Source: Gemmatimonadota bacterium (GTDB taxonomy: Bacteria > Gemmatimonadota > Gemmatimonadetes > Gemmatimonadales > Gemmatimonadaceae). From it: a stretch of 64,000 nucleotides of DNA. Made by a program: the position numbers and the translations under genes. Shown here one piece after another: positions 35,273 through 43,543 of this stretch (positions are counted from its first letter, which is position 1; every line of letters starts with the position of its first letter). The notes below the pieces were generated by a model. It was given only the letters and a program-made list of their open reading frames with translations. It was not told where the DNA came from and made no database searches. The stretch is taken from contig JAQBQB010000018.1 of NCBI GenBank assembly GCA_028287235.1, positions 62,001 through 126,000 of the forward strand, written 5' to 3'.

Positions 35273-36001
35273 TTAGGAGAACGCCCGAGCGGCGTCCATG
35301 GCCGCGCGCAGCTCGCGCACCGCGTCCGCGAGCCCGATGAAAATTGCACGACTCACCACCGAGTGCCCGATGTTCAATTCTTCGATCTCCGGAATCGCGG
35401 CGACGGGTTGCACGTTCTCCACGGTGAGCCCATGCCCCGCGTGCACCGCCAATCCAATCGACGCACCGTGGCGCGACGCGTCACGAAGCGCGCGCAGCGT
35501 GGCGGGATCGGAGGCCCCGTGCGCGTACGGGCCAGTGTGCAGCTCGATCGCCGCTGCGCCCAGGGCCAACGAGCGGTCCACGGCATGGAGATCGGGCGCG
35601 ATGAAGAGGCTCGTGCGAATTCCGGCGGCGTTGAGGCGCGCTAGCCCGTCGGCGATGCGGGCCGGATCGTGCGACACGTCCAGACCGCCCTCGGTGGTGA
35701 CCTCCTCGCGGCGCTCGGGCACGAGGGTGACCTGGTGGGGACGAAGACGCTCGGCGAGGGCGAGCATCTCGTCGGTGCACGCCATCTCGAGGTTGAACAC
35801 CGTGGTGATGGCGGTGGCGAGCCGCTCGACGTCGTCGTCCTGAATGTGACGGCGGTCCTCGCGTAAATGTGCGGTGATTCCGTCGGCTCCGGCGCGCTCG
35901 CAGGCGATCGCGCCCTCGACTGGATCGGGGCTTGCTCCGCGACGCGCTTGGCGGACGGTCGCGATGTGATCGATGTTGATATAGAGGCGCTGATGCTTCA
36001 T
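35273..36001 (-). CDS. pdxJ: Pyridoxine 5'-phosphate synthase
   Basis: 242 residues from ATG at 36001. Last step of DXP-dependent vitamin B6 synthesis. It is a TIM barrel with LYINIDHIATVRQARRG, DGITAHLREDRRHIQDDD, VTLVPERREEVTTEGGLDV, IELHTGPYA, VHAGHGLTVENV and EELNIGHSVVSRAIF. All catalytic positions of the family are visible. It is divergent from the lipoprotein gene at 36080, with 78 bases between. Confidence 0.97.
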   Translation of the reverse strand: MKHQRLYINIDHIATVRQARRGASPDPVEGAIACERAGADGITAHLREDRRHIQDDDVERLATAITTVFNLEMACTDEMLALAERLRPHQVTLVPERREEVTTEGGLDVSHDPARIADGLARLNAAGIRTSLFIAPDLHAVDRSLALGAAAIELHTGPYAHGASDPATLRALRDASRHGASIGLAVHAGHGLTVENVQPVAAIPEIEELNIGHSVVSRAIFIGLADAVRELRAAMDAARAFS

Positions 36002-36079
36002 GCCGCGGATCTCCGGGACCGTTGCTGCGGGAAAAACCAACCGTCCTACAGTACACCCCTGCACGATGGAGCTGATGGA

Positions 36080-36541
36080 GTGAAAAAACTAATCACGGCG
36101 GTTTCCCTGGTTCTTGTCGCCGCTTGTCGTTCGACGACGTCGACCACCACGACCTCTTCTCCCGTGATGAGCGGCAGCCAGACGGGCGCCTCCGACGCGG
36201 TCGCGGCGATTCGCGCCTTCATGGCCGCGGCGAAGTCACAAGACCTCCAGGCGATGGGCGCGCTTTGGGGAGGCCCGGACGGCCCGGCGCGCGATCAGAT
36301 GGATCGCGGCGAGCTCGAGAAACGCGAGTTCGTCATGATGTGCTACCTCAAGCACGATCGCTACGACATCATCGGCGACGCGCCGAACCCCGGCGGCGCG
36401 CGGGCGTTCGCCGTGAACCTCTGGCTCGGGGACTTGACGCGCTCGACTAGCTTTCAAGTCGTGCAAGGCCCCGGGGGCCGCTGGTACGTGAAGGACGTCG
36501 ACCTCAGCAAGCTCCAGGAGTTCTGCGCCCGTCGCGGATGA
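36080..36541 (+). CDS. Small lipoprotein of unknown function
   Basis: 153 residues from GTG at 36080. A short signal peptide ends in LVLVAAC. A Ser/Thr-rich spacer precedes a folded domain of about 120 residues (AVAAIRAFMAAAKSQDLQAM, KREFVMMCYLKHDRYDIIG, RWYVKDVDLSKLQEFC), whose alpha-then-beta layout resembles the NTF2/SnoaL-like cone. I cannot assign a ligand. The start has only a weak ribosome site (GATGGAG overlapping). Confidence 0.65.
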   Translation: MKKLITAVSLVLVAACRSTTSTTTTSSPVMSGSQTGASDAVAAIRAFMAAAKSQDLQAMGALWGGPDGPARDQMDRGELEKREFVMMCYLKHDRYDIIGDAPNPGGARAFAVNLWLGDLTRSTSFQVVQGPGGRWYVKDVDLSKLQEFCARRG

Positions 36542-36611
36542 CGCCCAGTCCGTATGTTTCGGAGTGGGTTCGAGTGGGTTCAACTCGGTTCTACGCTCGG
36601 TTGGTGCTCGG

Positions 36612-37022
36612 TCAGTGCTCGGTCAGCTCGACGAGGACGCCGGACGTCGACGACGGATGTAAGAAGGCGATCCGTTTTCCTTCGGCGCCAACGCGCGGTG
36701 TCTCGTCGATGAGGCGGACGCCGGCAGCGCGGCAGCGATCGAGGGTGGCGTCGAGGTCGTCAACGGAGAAGCAGACGTGATGGATGCCCGGTCCGCGTTT
36801 CGCGACGAACTTCGCGATCGGCGAGTCGGGCGACTCCGCTTCGAGGAGCTCGACGAGCGAAGTTCCGGCTGCGAGGCCGACGATCTTGGCGCCGTCGGCG
36901 TCGTCGAGGGGGACGTCAGCGAGCCCGAGCACGTCGCGGTAGAAGGAGACGCTGTCGTCAAGGCCGCGAACGGCGATCCCGATGTGGGCGATTCGGGTGC
37001 CGGACTGGGAAGTGTTTTGCAT
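36612..37022 (-). CDS. mce: Methylmalonyl-CoA epimerase
   Basis: 136 residues from ATG at 37022; a TTG two codons upstream is possible. It is a VOC-fold protein with two beta-alpha-beta3 units. IAHIGIAVRGLDDSVSFYRD gives the first metal His, GIHHVCFSVDDL the second, and LVELLE and SGVLVELTEH the Glu ligands. It interconverts the epimers of methylmalonyl-CoA in propionate metabolism. The mutase genes are not in the window. Divergent from trxA. Confidence 0.92.
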   Translation of the reverse strand: MQNTSQSGTRIAHIGIAVRGLDDSVSFYRDVLGLADVPLDDADGAKIVGLAAGTSLVELLEAESPDSPIAKFVAKRGPGIHHVCFSVDDLDATLDRCRAAGVRLIDETPRVGAEGKRIAFLHPSSTSGVLVELTEH

Positions 37023-37071
37023 GGTCAATTAATTTAAGGCGAACGCCGCTCGCCAAATACAGGAGTACTAC

Positions 37072-37398
37072 ATGTCGAATGTTCTTGCCGTCACCGACGC
37101 CAACTTCGAGGAAGAGGTCGAGAAGCACGGCGGCCTGACGATCGTTGATTTCTGGGCCACCTGGTGCGGACCGTGCCGCATGATCGCGCCGATCCTCGAC
37201 CAGCTCTCGACGGAATACGAGGGCAAGGTGAAGGTCACGAAGCTCGACGTGGACGCGAACATCAAGACCGGGTCGCGCTTCAACGTCCGCTCGATTCCCA
37301 CGTTGCTGTTCTTCAAGGAAGGCAAGGTCGTCGATCAGATCATCGGCGCGGTGCCGAAGACGCACATCGAGTCGAAGCTGCAGCAGCACTCTGCGTGA
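37072..37398 (+). CDS. trxA: Thioredoxin
   Basis: 108 residues from ATG at 37072, with AGGAG (37061-37065) 6 bases upstream. The active site WCGPC follows VDFWAT, and the cis-Pro is in RSIPTLLFF. No signal peptide, so it is cytoplasmic. It is followed by a strong hairpin, which makes it a single-gene unit. Confidence 0.97.
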   Translation: MSNVLAVTDANFEEEVEKHGGLTIVDFWATWCGPCRMIAPILDQLSTEYEGKVKVTKLDVDANIKTGSRFNVRSIPTLLFFKEGKVVDQIIGAVPKTHIESKLQQHSA

Positions 37399-37411
37399 GC
37401 GGGGAGAACGG

Positions 37412-37454
37412 AGAGGGGAGAGGGGAGACCGAGTTGATCTCCCCTCTCCCCTCT
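37412..37454 (+). terminator. Long polypurine/polypyrimidine hairpin after trxA
   Basis: A perfect 17-bp stem: AGAGGGGAGAGGGGAGA (37412-37428) pairs with its complement at 37438-37454 across a 9-base loop. It begins 13 bases after the trxA stop and is followed by a T-rich stretch (GTCGTGTTCGTTCTTCATTTT). It probably acts as a terminator. Confidence 0.65.
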
Positions 37455-37483
37455 GTCGTGTTCGTTCTTCATTTTAGGGCCTA

Positions 37484-38461
37484 ATGCCCCCTTCGACCGC
37501 CGCTCTGCGTTTTCCGTTCAGCCGCGTACTCCTTCCACGCACGCGGCTCGCGTACATCCATCTGCGCAACTTGCTCACGGACGCGAAGCGCGACCGTGCG
37601 GCGCGCATCTCCGGCTACGTCGCGGTGTCGCTCCCCGACGAGCTCGTGATGTTGTATCTCGTCGGCGGTGAGGTAGCCAACGCCACCGTCCGCGACGCGA
37701 AGGGTGCACGCGCGGTGGCGATCGCCACGGCGCTCGAGCAGGTGCCGCCCGAGCCCGAGTATGGTGAGATCTGCTTCCACGAAGCCGACGCCGAACAGCT
37801 CGCGTGCATGTTCTCGACGCAGTCCACCTCGGCCGAGCCGTGGCCCGCGGGCATGGTGGCGCAGGATCCGGCGGCGCTCTTTCCGTACCTGATGTCCACG
37901 GTGTTCGACGGCGTGCTGGAGATCATCGCCAACGACAACGTCAACTACCTGAGCTTCAAGAACGGCAGCGTGGCGCGGACGTTTCTGTCCAGCGCACACC
38001 ACGGCACCGTCGTCGACCGCGTGGCGAAGCTGTTCTCGCGCGACGGGCGCTCGGGCGATCTCCGCGTCACCCGGTGGGGCGTACCGGGCCCACTGCCGAT
38101 GCAGGCGCCGCCGCCGCTGGTGCAGGCCTACCGCGATCTGACGTCGCACCTCGTGCAGCGGCTCGTCGACCACGGGCGCGACAGCGCGCCGGCCATCGCC
38201 GAGCATGCGCGCCAGAATCTGCTCGGCAAGCATCCGGAGCTCGACTGCTTCTCCTTCTCCGGCCGGCCGACCAAGGAGCCGCTCGCCGACACGGCCGCGC
38301 TCACCGAATGCGTGGCGGCGTGGATTCGCGAGGTGATGTGGACCGCGGTGGATCACGACGCGCTCGCGCCGGAGACGCTGCTTCGCGAGCTCACCTGGGA
38401 TCGCCGGCACATGTTCCAGTCCGCGGGGTTGTACGAGCGTCTGCCGTGGAAGGTGATGTGA
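37484..38461 (+). CDS. Conserved-looking protein of unknown function
   Basis: 325 residues from ATG at 37484. No signal peptide or membrane segment. Residues about 15-80 form an alpha/beta block (AYIHLRNLLTDAKRDRAARI, VSLPDELVMLYLVGGEVANA) resembling the effector-type domains that bind or sense a small ligand. Residues 120-190 have PYLMSTVFDGVLEIIANDN and a LSFKNGSVARTFLS strand. A helical C-terminal third ends with MFQSAGLYERLPWKVM. I do not recognise the family. Its stop overlaps the rsmI start (GTGA), so the two are translationally coupled. Confidence 0.6.
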   Translation: MPPSTAALRFPFSRVLLPRTRLAYIHLRNLLTDAKRDRAARISGYVAVSLPDELVMLYLVGGEVANATVRDAKGARAVAIATALEQVPPEPEYGEICFHEADAEQLACMFSTQSTSAEPWPAGMVAQDPAALFPYLMSTVFDGVLEIIANDNVNYLSFKNGSVARTFLSSAHHGTVVDRVAKLFSRDGRSGDLRVTRWGVPGPLPMQAPPPLVQAYRDLTSHLVQRLVDHGRDSAPAIAEHARQNLLGKHPELDCFSFSGRPTKEPLADTAALTECVAAWIREVMWTAVDHDALAPETLLRELTWDRRHMFQSAGLYERLPWKVM

Positions 38462-39336
38462 CCGGCGACGAGACGCCTGCCTCCGCGGGAACGCTCTACG
38501 TCGTCAGCACCCCCATCGGCAACATGGGGGATTTTTCTTTTCGTGCGGTCGAGGTACTCAAGTCGGTGAGCGGCATTCTCGCCGAGGACACGCGGCACAC
38601 ACGGCATCTGCTCGACCGGTACGAGATCAAGACGGCGACGACCTCGTATCACGAGCACAACGAAGCGAAGATGACGCCGGTGCTCGTCGCGCGGTTGCGC
38701 GGCGGTGAGTCGCTCGCGCTCGTGTCCGACGCCGGCACGCCATTGATCTCCGATCCGGGCGCGCGACTGATCGCCGCGGCCATCGAGGCGGAGGTGTCGG
38801 TGGTGCCGGTGCCTGGCGCGTCGGCCATGCTCGCTGCGCTCGTGGCGTCGGGCCTCGACGCCGAGCGGTTCACCTTTTTCGGATTCCTTACACGCACGGG
38901 GAGTGAGCGGCGCGGTGCATTGGACGAGATTACGACTCTGCGTCACACGGCCGTGCTCTACGAGGCTCCAAATCGCGTGGCCGACACGCTCCGCGATCTC
39001 GAGGAGCGGGGAGGGGGCGGTCGAGCAGCAGTCGTGGCCCGCGAAATGACCAAGCAATTCGAGGAGCTGCGGAGGGGAACGGTAAGCGAGCTCCGCGCGT
39101 ACTATGAGGAGAAGCCTCCTCGGGGTGAGATCGTGCTGGTGATCGGCGCGGCGGTCCAGGTCGCGGCGACGGACGAGGCCGTTCGCGACAGAGTTCGCGC
39201 GCTGCGCGCGTCGGGGATGAGTGCTCGCGACGCGTCGGCTGCCGTCGCCGAGGAGCTTGGGGTGCCGAAACGATTGGCGTATCGGTACGCGCAGGAGACC
39301 GGTGGGGATCAGGAAGGGGGAGGCAGCGGCGAATGA
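38458..39336 (+). CDS. rsmI: 16S rRNA (cytidine1402-2'-O)-methyltransferase
   Basis: 292 residues from GTG at 38458. A tetrapyrrole-methylase-fold enzyme that 2'-O-methylates C1402 in the decoding centre. Diagnostic pieces are LYVVSTPIGNMGDFSFRA, GILAEDTRHTRHLLDRY, LVSDAGTPLISDPGA, VVPVPGASAMLAAL and VLYEAPNRVADTL. The C-terminal helix-turn-helix (SAAVAEELGVPKRLAYRYA) is typical. It overlaps genes on both sides by 4 bases. Confidence 0.95.
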   Translation: MTGDETPASAGTLYVVSTPIGNMGDFSFRAVEVLKSVSGILAEDTRHTRHLLDRYEIKTATTSYHEHNEAKMTPVLVARLRGGESLALVSDAGTPLISDPGARLIAAAIEAEVSVVPVPGASAMLAALVASGLDAERFTFFGFLTRTGSERRGALDEITTLRHTAVLYEAPNRVADTLRDLEERGGGGRAAVVAREMTKQFEELRRGTVSELRAYYEEKPPRGEIVLVIGAAVQVAATDEAVRDRVRALRASGMSARDASAAVAEELGVPKRLAYRYAQETGGDQEGGGSGE

Positions 39337-40022
39337 TCGGCTTCACGTGGCGTCGTGCTCGAACATTGGCTGCGGCAGCGTTGCTTTCGCTCGTCGGCAG
39401 CGCCGCGCGCCCCGCGCCCATCCTCACCGTGGCGCGGTTGCAATACGACGGCGGCGGCGATTGGTACGCCAACCCCTCGAGCTTGCCCAACCTGCTCGCC
39501 GCGATCCGCCAGCGCACCTCGCTCCAGGTGGACAAGACCGAAGCGCGCGTCACGCTGATGGACGACAAGCTGTGGGACTATCCGTTCATCCATGTGACTG
39601 GCCACGGCAACATCCACTTCAGCGATTCGGAGGTCACGCGCCTGCGCGAGTATCTGCAGCGCGGCGGCTTTCTGCACGTCGACGACAACTACGGCCTCGA
39701 CGAAAGCTTTCGGCGCGAGATCAAGCGCGTGTTTCCCGACCGTCCGCTCATCGACGTTCCGCTGTCGCATCCGATCTATCACATCGTCTACGACATGCCC
39801 AAGGGCTTGCCGAAGATTCACGAGCACGACGGCGCTCCGGCGCGCGGGTTCGGCATCTTTCTCGGCGACCGCCTCGCGGTGTATTACAGCTTTTCGAGCG
39901 ACCTGGGGAACGGCTGGGAAGATTCCGAGGTCTATCACGACCCGCCGGAGCTGCACGAAGCGGCGCTGCGCATGGGCGTGAACCTGTTCGTCTACGCCGT
40001 CACGAGCCGCCCCACACCATGA
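39333..40022 (+). CDS. DUF4159 secreted protein (amidotransferase-like fold)
   Basis: 229 residues from ATG at 39333 (ATGA overlap with rsmI). A signal peptide (residues about 8-28) precedes a single DUF4159 domain: LTVARLQYDGGGDWYANPSS, then FIHVTGHGNIHFSDSEV, LREYLQRGGFLHVDDNYG, VPLSHPIYHIVYDM and a final AALRMGVNLFVYAV. DUF4159 shares the class I glutamine-amidotransferase-like Rossmann layout but there is no nucleophile Cys at the elbow (HVDDN instead), so it is unlikely to be a hydrolase. Coupled to the DUF4175-like gene by another ATGA. Confidence 0.85.
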   Translation: MIGFTWRRARTLAAAALLSLVGSAARPAPILTVARLQYDGGGDWYANPSSLPNLLAAIRQRTSLQVDKTEARVTLMDDKLWDYPFIHVTGHGNIHFSDSEVTRLREYLQRGGFLHVDDNYGLDESFRREIKRVFPDRPLIDVPLSHPIYHIVYDMPKGLPKIHEHDGAPARGFGIFLGDRLAVYYSFSSDLGNGWEDSEVYHDPPELHEAALRMGVNLFVYAVTSRPTP

Positions 40023-43000
40023 CCGTCATCGAGCTGGTAGACCGCGAGCGCGCGCGCCTGCGGCGGATGCATCTGCTCGTCGGCGTCGCGCTCGCCATGG
40101 GCGCCACGTGCCTGCTGCTCGCGCTCGGCGCGTCGGCACTGGGCAGCGGCCGCTGGATGCTGTTGGCGCGCCCGGTGCCGTTCCTCGTCTGGTTGATCGT
40201 GCTCGCCGCGGACGTCGCCGTAATTCTGTGGACCGTGCGCCAGCTCGGCCGGCGCACCACGCGGGCTAGCGTGGCCCAGACGATCGAGCGCGAACAGTCG
40301 CTGCGCGCCGGCGCGCTGCGCGGCGCGATGGAAGTGTCGGAGTCGGGCGCGCTCGGCCGGCGCGCGGCGGCGGCGGTGAGTGAACAGCTCGCGCCCGCGG
40401 GGCCGCGGCTCGTTCCAGCCGAGCAGCGGGCGGTGCGCCGCGGTGCGATGCAGGCGGCCGTGGCCGCGGCGATCGCGCTCGCCGCGCTGCTCTTCGCCGC
40501 GCCGAATTTCAACGATGGACTGCTGGCGATCCTGCGGCCCGTGCAAGCGTGGAAGGGAACGCTGCTACCGCGGCTCAGCTTCGCGAACCTTCCGCCCGCC
40601 GTGCTCCGCGGCGAGACGATGCGCTTGCAGGTGGCCGCGCCGCGCCGCGGCACGGTGATGCTGTCGCAGCGCGTTCCGGGTGAAGCGTGGACGACGCAAA
40701 CGGTGAGCGTGAACCCGCGCACCGGTATCGCGACGATCGAAGTGGGACCGCTGCGCGGCGATCTGAGCATAGTCGCGACCGACGGCCGGTCGGTGAGCGA
40801 CACGGTGGTGGTGAAGGTGACGGACCGTCCGTTCGTCGGCGCGGTGTCGATGCGCGCCACGTATCCGGCCTACCTCGGCCGCGCGGCGGAGAACCTCGCG
40901 GCCGGTGAGCCCGCGCGCGTGCCGCAAGGAACGGTGATCGACGTGGCCGGCCGCGCGTCGACCGCGCTGCGCGACGTGCGGCTGGGCATGGGCACGGACA
41001 GCGTGTCGCTGCGCGTGAACGACCACGCGTTCGACGGACGCTTCGAGGCGAAGAAGACCGGCCGCTACGCCTGGGTGGCGAACGGCACAGGCGGTCCGAT
41101 CGCCGACGTTCCGCCGCCGCTCGAGCTCGAGGTCGTGCCCGATTCCGCGCCGCACGTGGAGCTGGTCTCTCCGGCGATCGACACGATCGTCGCCGGCGAC
41201 GACAAGATCGCACTGCGCGCCACGGCGAGCGACGACCACGGCATCTCGCGCGTGGAGCTCGTGAGCTGGAAGACCGGATCGACCGGCGGCGTTGCGCCGA
41301 GCGTGACGCAACGGCTTGCCGACGGCTCGTCCACCGTGTGGGACGGCTCGGCGGTGCTCGACCTCGCGCCGCGCGGCCTCAAGCCGGGGGACGCGCTCCA
41401 CATCAAGATCGTCGCGACGGACAATTCGCCCTGGAGCCAGCGCGGAGAAAGTCGCGAACTGCTATTAAAGATTCCTACTATGGAGGAGCGCCGGGCAATC
41501 GCCCGCTCGTCCATGGATTCGGCGGTGAGCCAGGCGCGCGCCGCGGCCCAGGCCGAGAAGTCGCTCCAACAGCGGACGAGCGACGCGGCGCGCGATCGCA
41601 GCCAGCGGAATTCGGCCGACGCACCGAGCAACGCGGCGGGCGCCGACAAGAAGGGCTCGATGAGCTACGACGCGGCCGAAAAAGCCAAGGCGGTGGCGAA
41701 GGACCAGCGCGCGCTGGCCGACCAGGTGAAGCAGCTCCAACAGACCGCGGCCGCGCTCGAGCAGCAGCTCAAGAACGCCGGTGCCCTCGACAGCAGCCTC
41801 GCGCGCCAGTTGCAGGAAGCGCAGGCGCTGCTGCGCGACGCGTTGACGCCGGAGCTGCTCGCGCAGATGAACAAGCTCGACAACGCCACGCAGCAGCTGT
41901 CGAAGGAGCAGTCGCAGACGTCGCTCAAGGATTTGCAGGCGATGCAGGAGAAGCTGCGCGAGCAGCTCGAGAAGAGCGCCGAAATGCTCAAGCGCGCCGC
42001 GATGGAAGGTGCGATGCAGACGCTCAAGGACGAAGCCAAGGACATCGCCGACCGCGACAAGGCGCTCGCCGACTCGGCGGCCGGAAAGCGGAACGATCCC
42101 TCCAAGACCGACGCGCAAAAAGCCGACGCGAAGAATCTCGCCGACCGTTCGCAGCGCTTCGAGGATGAGCTGAAGAAGCTGCAGGATCGCCTGGAGAAGG
42201 ACAAAGCCGATGCCGGCGCGTCGGGCACGGAAGAGGCGCGCAAGCACGCCGACGCCGCGCAGGAGAAAATGCGGCAGGCAGCCGGCCAGCAGAAACAGGG
42301 TGACAAGCAGCAGCAGGGCGACAAGCCGCAGCAGGGTGCAAAAGGCGACAGCACCGCGGCTAAGTCGCAGAGCGGGCAAGGCGACAAAAAGGACGGGCAG
42401 CCGCAACAGAAGCCTGGCGATTCGCCGAAGCAGGGCGGGCAGTCGCAGAGTCAGAGCGGCCAGTCGCAGAGCAAGGATGGCCAGGGGAACAAGGGCGATC
42501 AGCAGCAGTCGGGCCAACAGGGAGGCGACGTCGAGCAGAACGCGCGCGACGCCGCCTCGCAGATGGAGCGCGCTTCCGACGCGATGAAGCAGGCGCGCGA
42601 GTCGCAGGTGAACGAATGGAAGTCGGAGCTGACCAACGCGCTCGATCAATCCATTCAAGAGATGCTGCAGATGGCGCGGCAGGAGCAGCAGCTGCAGCAA
42701 AAGGCCAAGTCGGGCCAGTCGAAGCCGGAAGAGTTACGCGGCGAACAGAGCGCCGTGAAGCAGGGCCTCGACAACGCAGCGGCCAAGCTCCAGCAAGAAG
42801 GACAAAAGACGTCGCTGCTCTCCGGTCGCTCGCAGCGCTCGGTGGCAGAGGCGCAGCAGAAGGTGTCCGACGCGATGCAGCAGACCAGCGATGCGCGCGG
42901 TGGACAACAGGCGGCCGGCGCGATGGGCGACGCCGCCGACGCATTGAATCGCGCGGCCGCATCGCTCGCGCGCGATCGCGAAAAAGCCAACTCGTCGAAC

Positions 43001-43543
43001 TCGGCCACCGGGTTCGCTGAAATGATGCAGCAGCTGCAGGATGCCGCGAAGAAGCAGGGCTCGATCAACGCGCAGGCGCAAGGCATGATGCCCGGCATGG
43101 GCCAGCCGATGTCGTCGCAGCAGCAAGCGACGTCGCGCGCGCTGGCGCGCGAGCAGCGCCAGGTGGCGCAGCAGCTCGACGAAGTCGGCGACGCGGTGGG
43201 TGGCGATCGCGCGGCACAACTCGCCAAGGAAGCAAAGCAGTTGGCCGACGCGCTCGAGGGTGGACGCATCGACGCGACGACCGTGGCCCGGCAGCAGCAG
43301 CTCTTCCGCCGTCTCCTCGACGCCGGACGTTCGCTGGAGAAGGAAGAGCGCGAAGACACCAACAAGCGCGAAGCGAAGTCGGCGAAGGCCGGAAACGAAT
43401 TGAAGCCGGACAACACGAACGCGTCGGGAAGAGCCGCGATGAAATTCCGCGAGCCCAGCTGGGAAGAGCTGCGCGGCTTGAGCGCCGACGAGCGCCGCGC
43501 GATCCTCGAGTACTTCAAGCGGATCAATGCCGGGAATCCGTAG
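40019..43543 (+). CDS. DUF4175-like large membrane protein with Gln/Lys-rich coiled coil
   Basis: 1174 residues from ATG at 40019. Two membrane segments near residues 20-70 and a third near 143-165 are followed by Ig-like beta domains (about 180-480: TYPAYLGRAAENLA, VVPDSAPHVELVSPA, RATASDDHGISRVELV, IKIVATDNSPWSQRGES). From about residue 490 it is helical and coiled coil. Residues about 755-840 are a low-complexity Gln/Lys/Gly/Ser tract (QQKQGDKQQQGDKPQQ), and the last 330 are coiled coil again. This layout matches DUF4175 proteins, large periplasmic proteins of unknown role. Coupled to DUF4159 and, by a 17-base overlap, to the TPR gene. Confidence 0.72.
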   Translation: MTVIELVDRERARLRRMHLLVGVALAMGATCLLLALGASALGSGRWMLLARPVPFLVWLIVLAADVAVILWTVRQLGRRTTRASVAQTIEREQSLRAGALRGAMEVSESGALGRRAAAAVSEQLAPAGPRLVPAEQRAVRRGAMQAAVAAAIALAALLFAAPNFNDGLLAILRPVQAWKGTLLPRLSFANLPPAVLRGETMRLQVAAPRRGTVMLSQRVPGEAWTTQTVSVNPRTGIATIEVGPLRGDLSIVATDGRSVSDTVVVKVTDRPFVGAVSMRATYPAYLGRAAENLAAGEPARVPQGTVIDVAGRASTALRDVRLGMGTDSVSLRVNDHAFDGRFEAKKTGRYAWVANGTGGPIADVPPPLELEVVPDSAPHVELVSPAIDTIVAGDDKIALRATASDDHGISRVELVSWKTGSTGGVAPSVTQRLADGSSTVWDGSAVLDLAPRGLKPGDALHIKIVATDNSPWSQRGESRELLLKIPTMEERRAIARSSMDSAVSQARAAAQAEKSLQQRTSDAARDRSQRNSADAPSNAAGADKKGSMSYDAAEKAKAVAKDQRALADQVKQLQQTAAALEQQLKNAGALDSSLARQLQEAQALLRDALTPELLAQMNKLDNATQQLSKEQSQTSLKDLQAMQEKLREQLEKSAEMLKRAAMEGAMQTLKDEAKDIADRDKALADSAAGKRNDPSKTDAQKADAKNLADRSQRFEDELKKLQDRLEKDKADAGASGTEEARKHADAAQEKMRQAAGQQKQGDKQQQGDKPQQGAKGDSTAAKSQSGQGDKKDGQPQQKPGDSPKQGGQSQSQSGQSQSKDGQGNKGDQQQSGQQGGDVEQNARDAASQMERASDAMKQARESQVNEWKSELTNALDQSIQEMLQMARQEQQLQQKAKSGQSKPEELRGEQSAVKQGLDNAAAKLQQEGQKTSLLSGRSQRSVAEAQQKVSDAMQQTSDARGGQQAAGAMGDAADALNRAAASLARDREKANSSNSATGFAEMMQQLQDAAKKQGSINAQAQGMMPGMGQPMSSQQQATSRALAREQRQVAQQLDEVGDAVGGDRAAQLAKEAKQLADALEGGRIDATTVARQQQLFRRLLDAGRSLEKEEREDTNKREAKSAKAGNELKPDNTNASGRAAMKFREPSWEELRGLSADERRAILEYFKRINAGNP

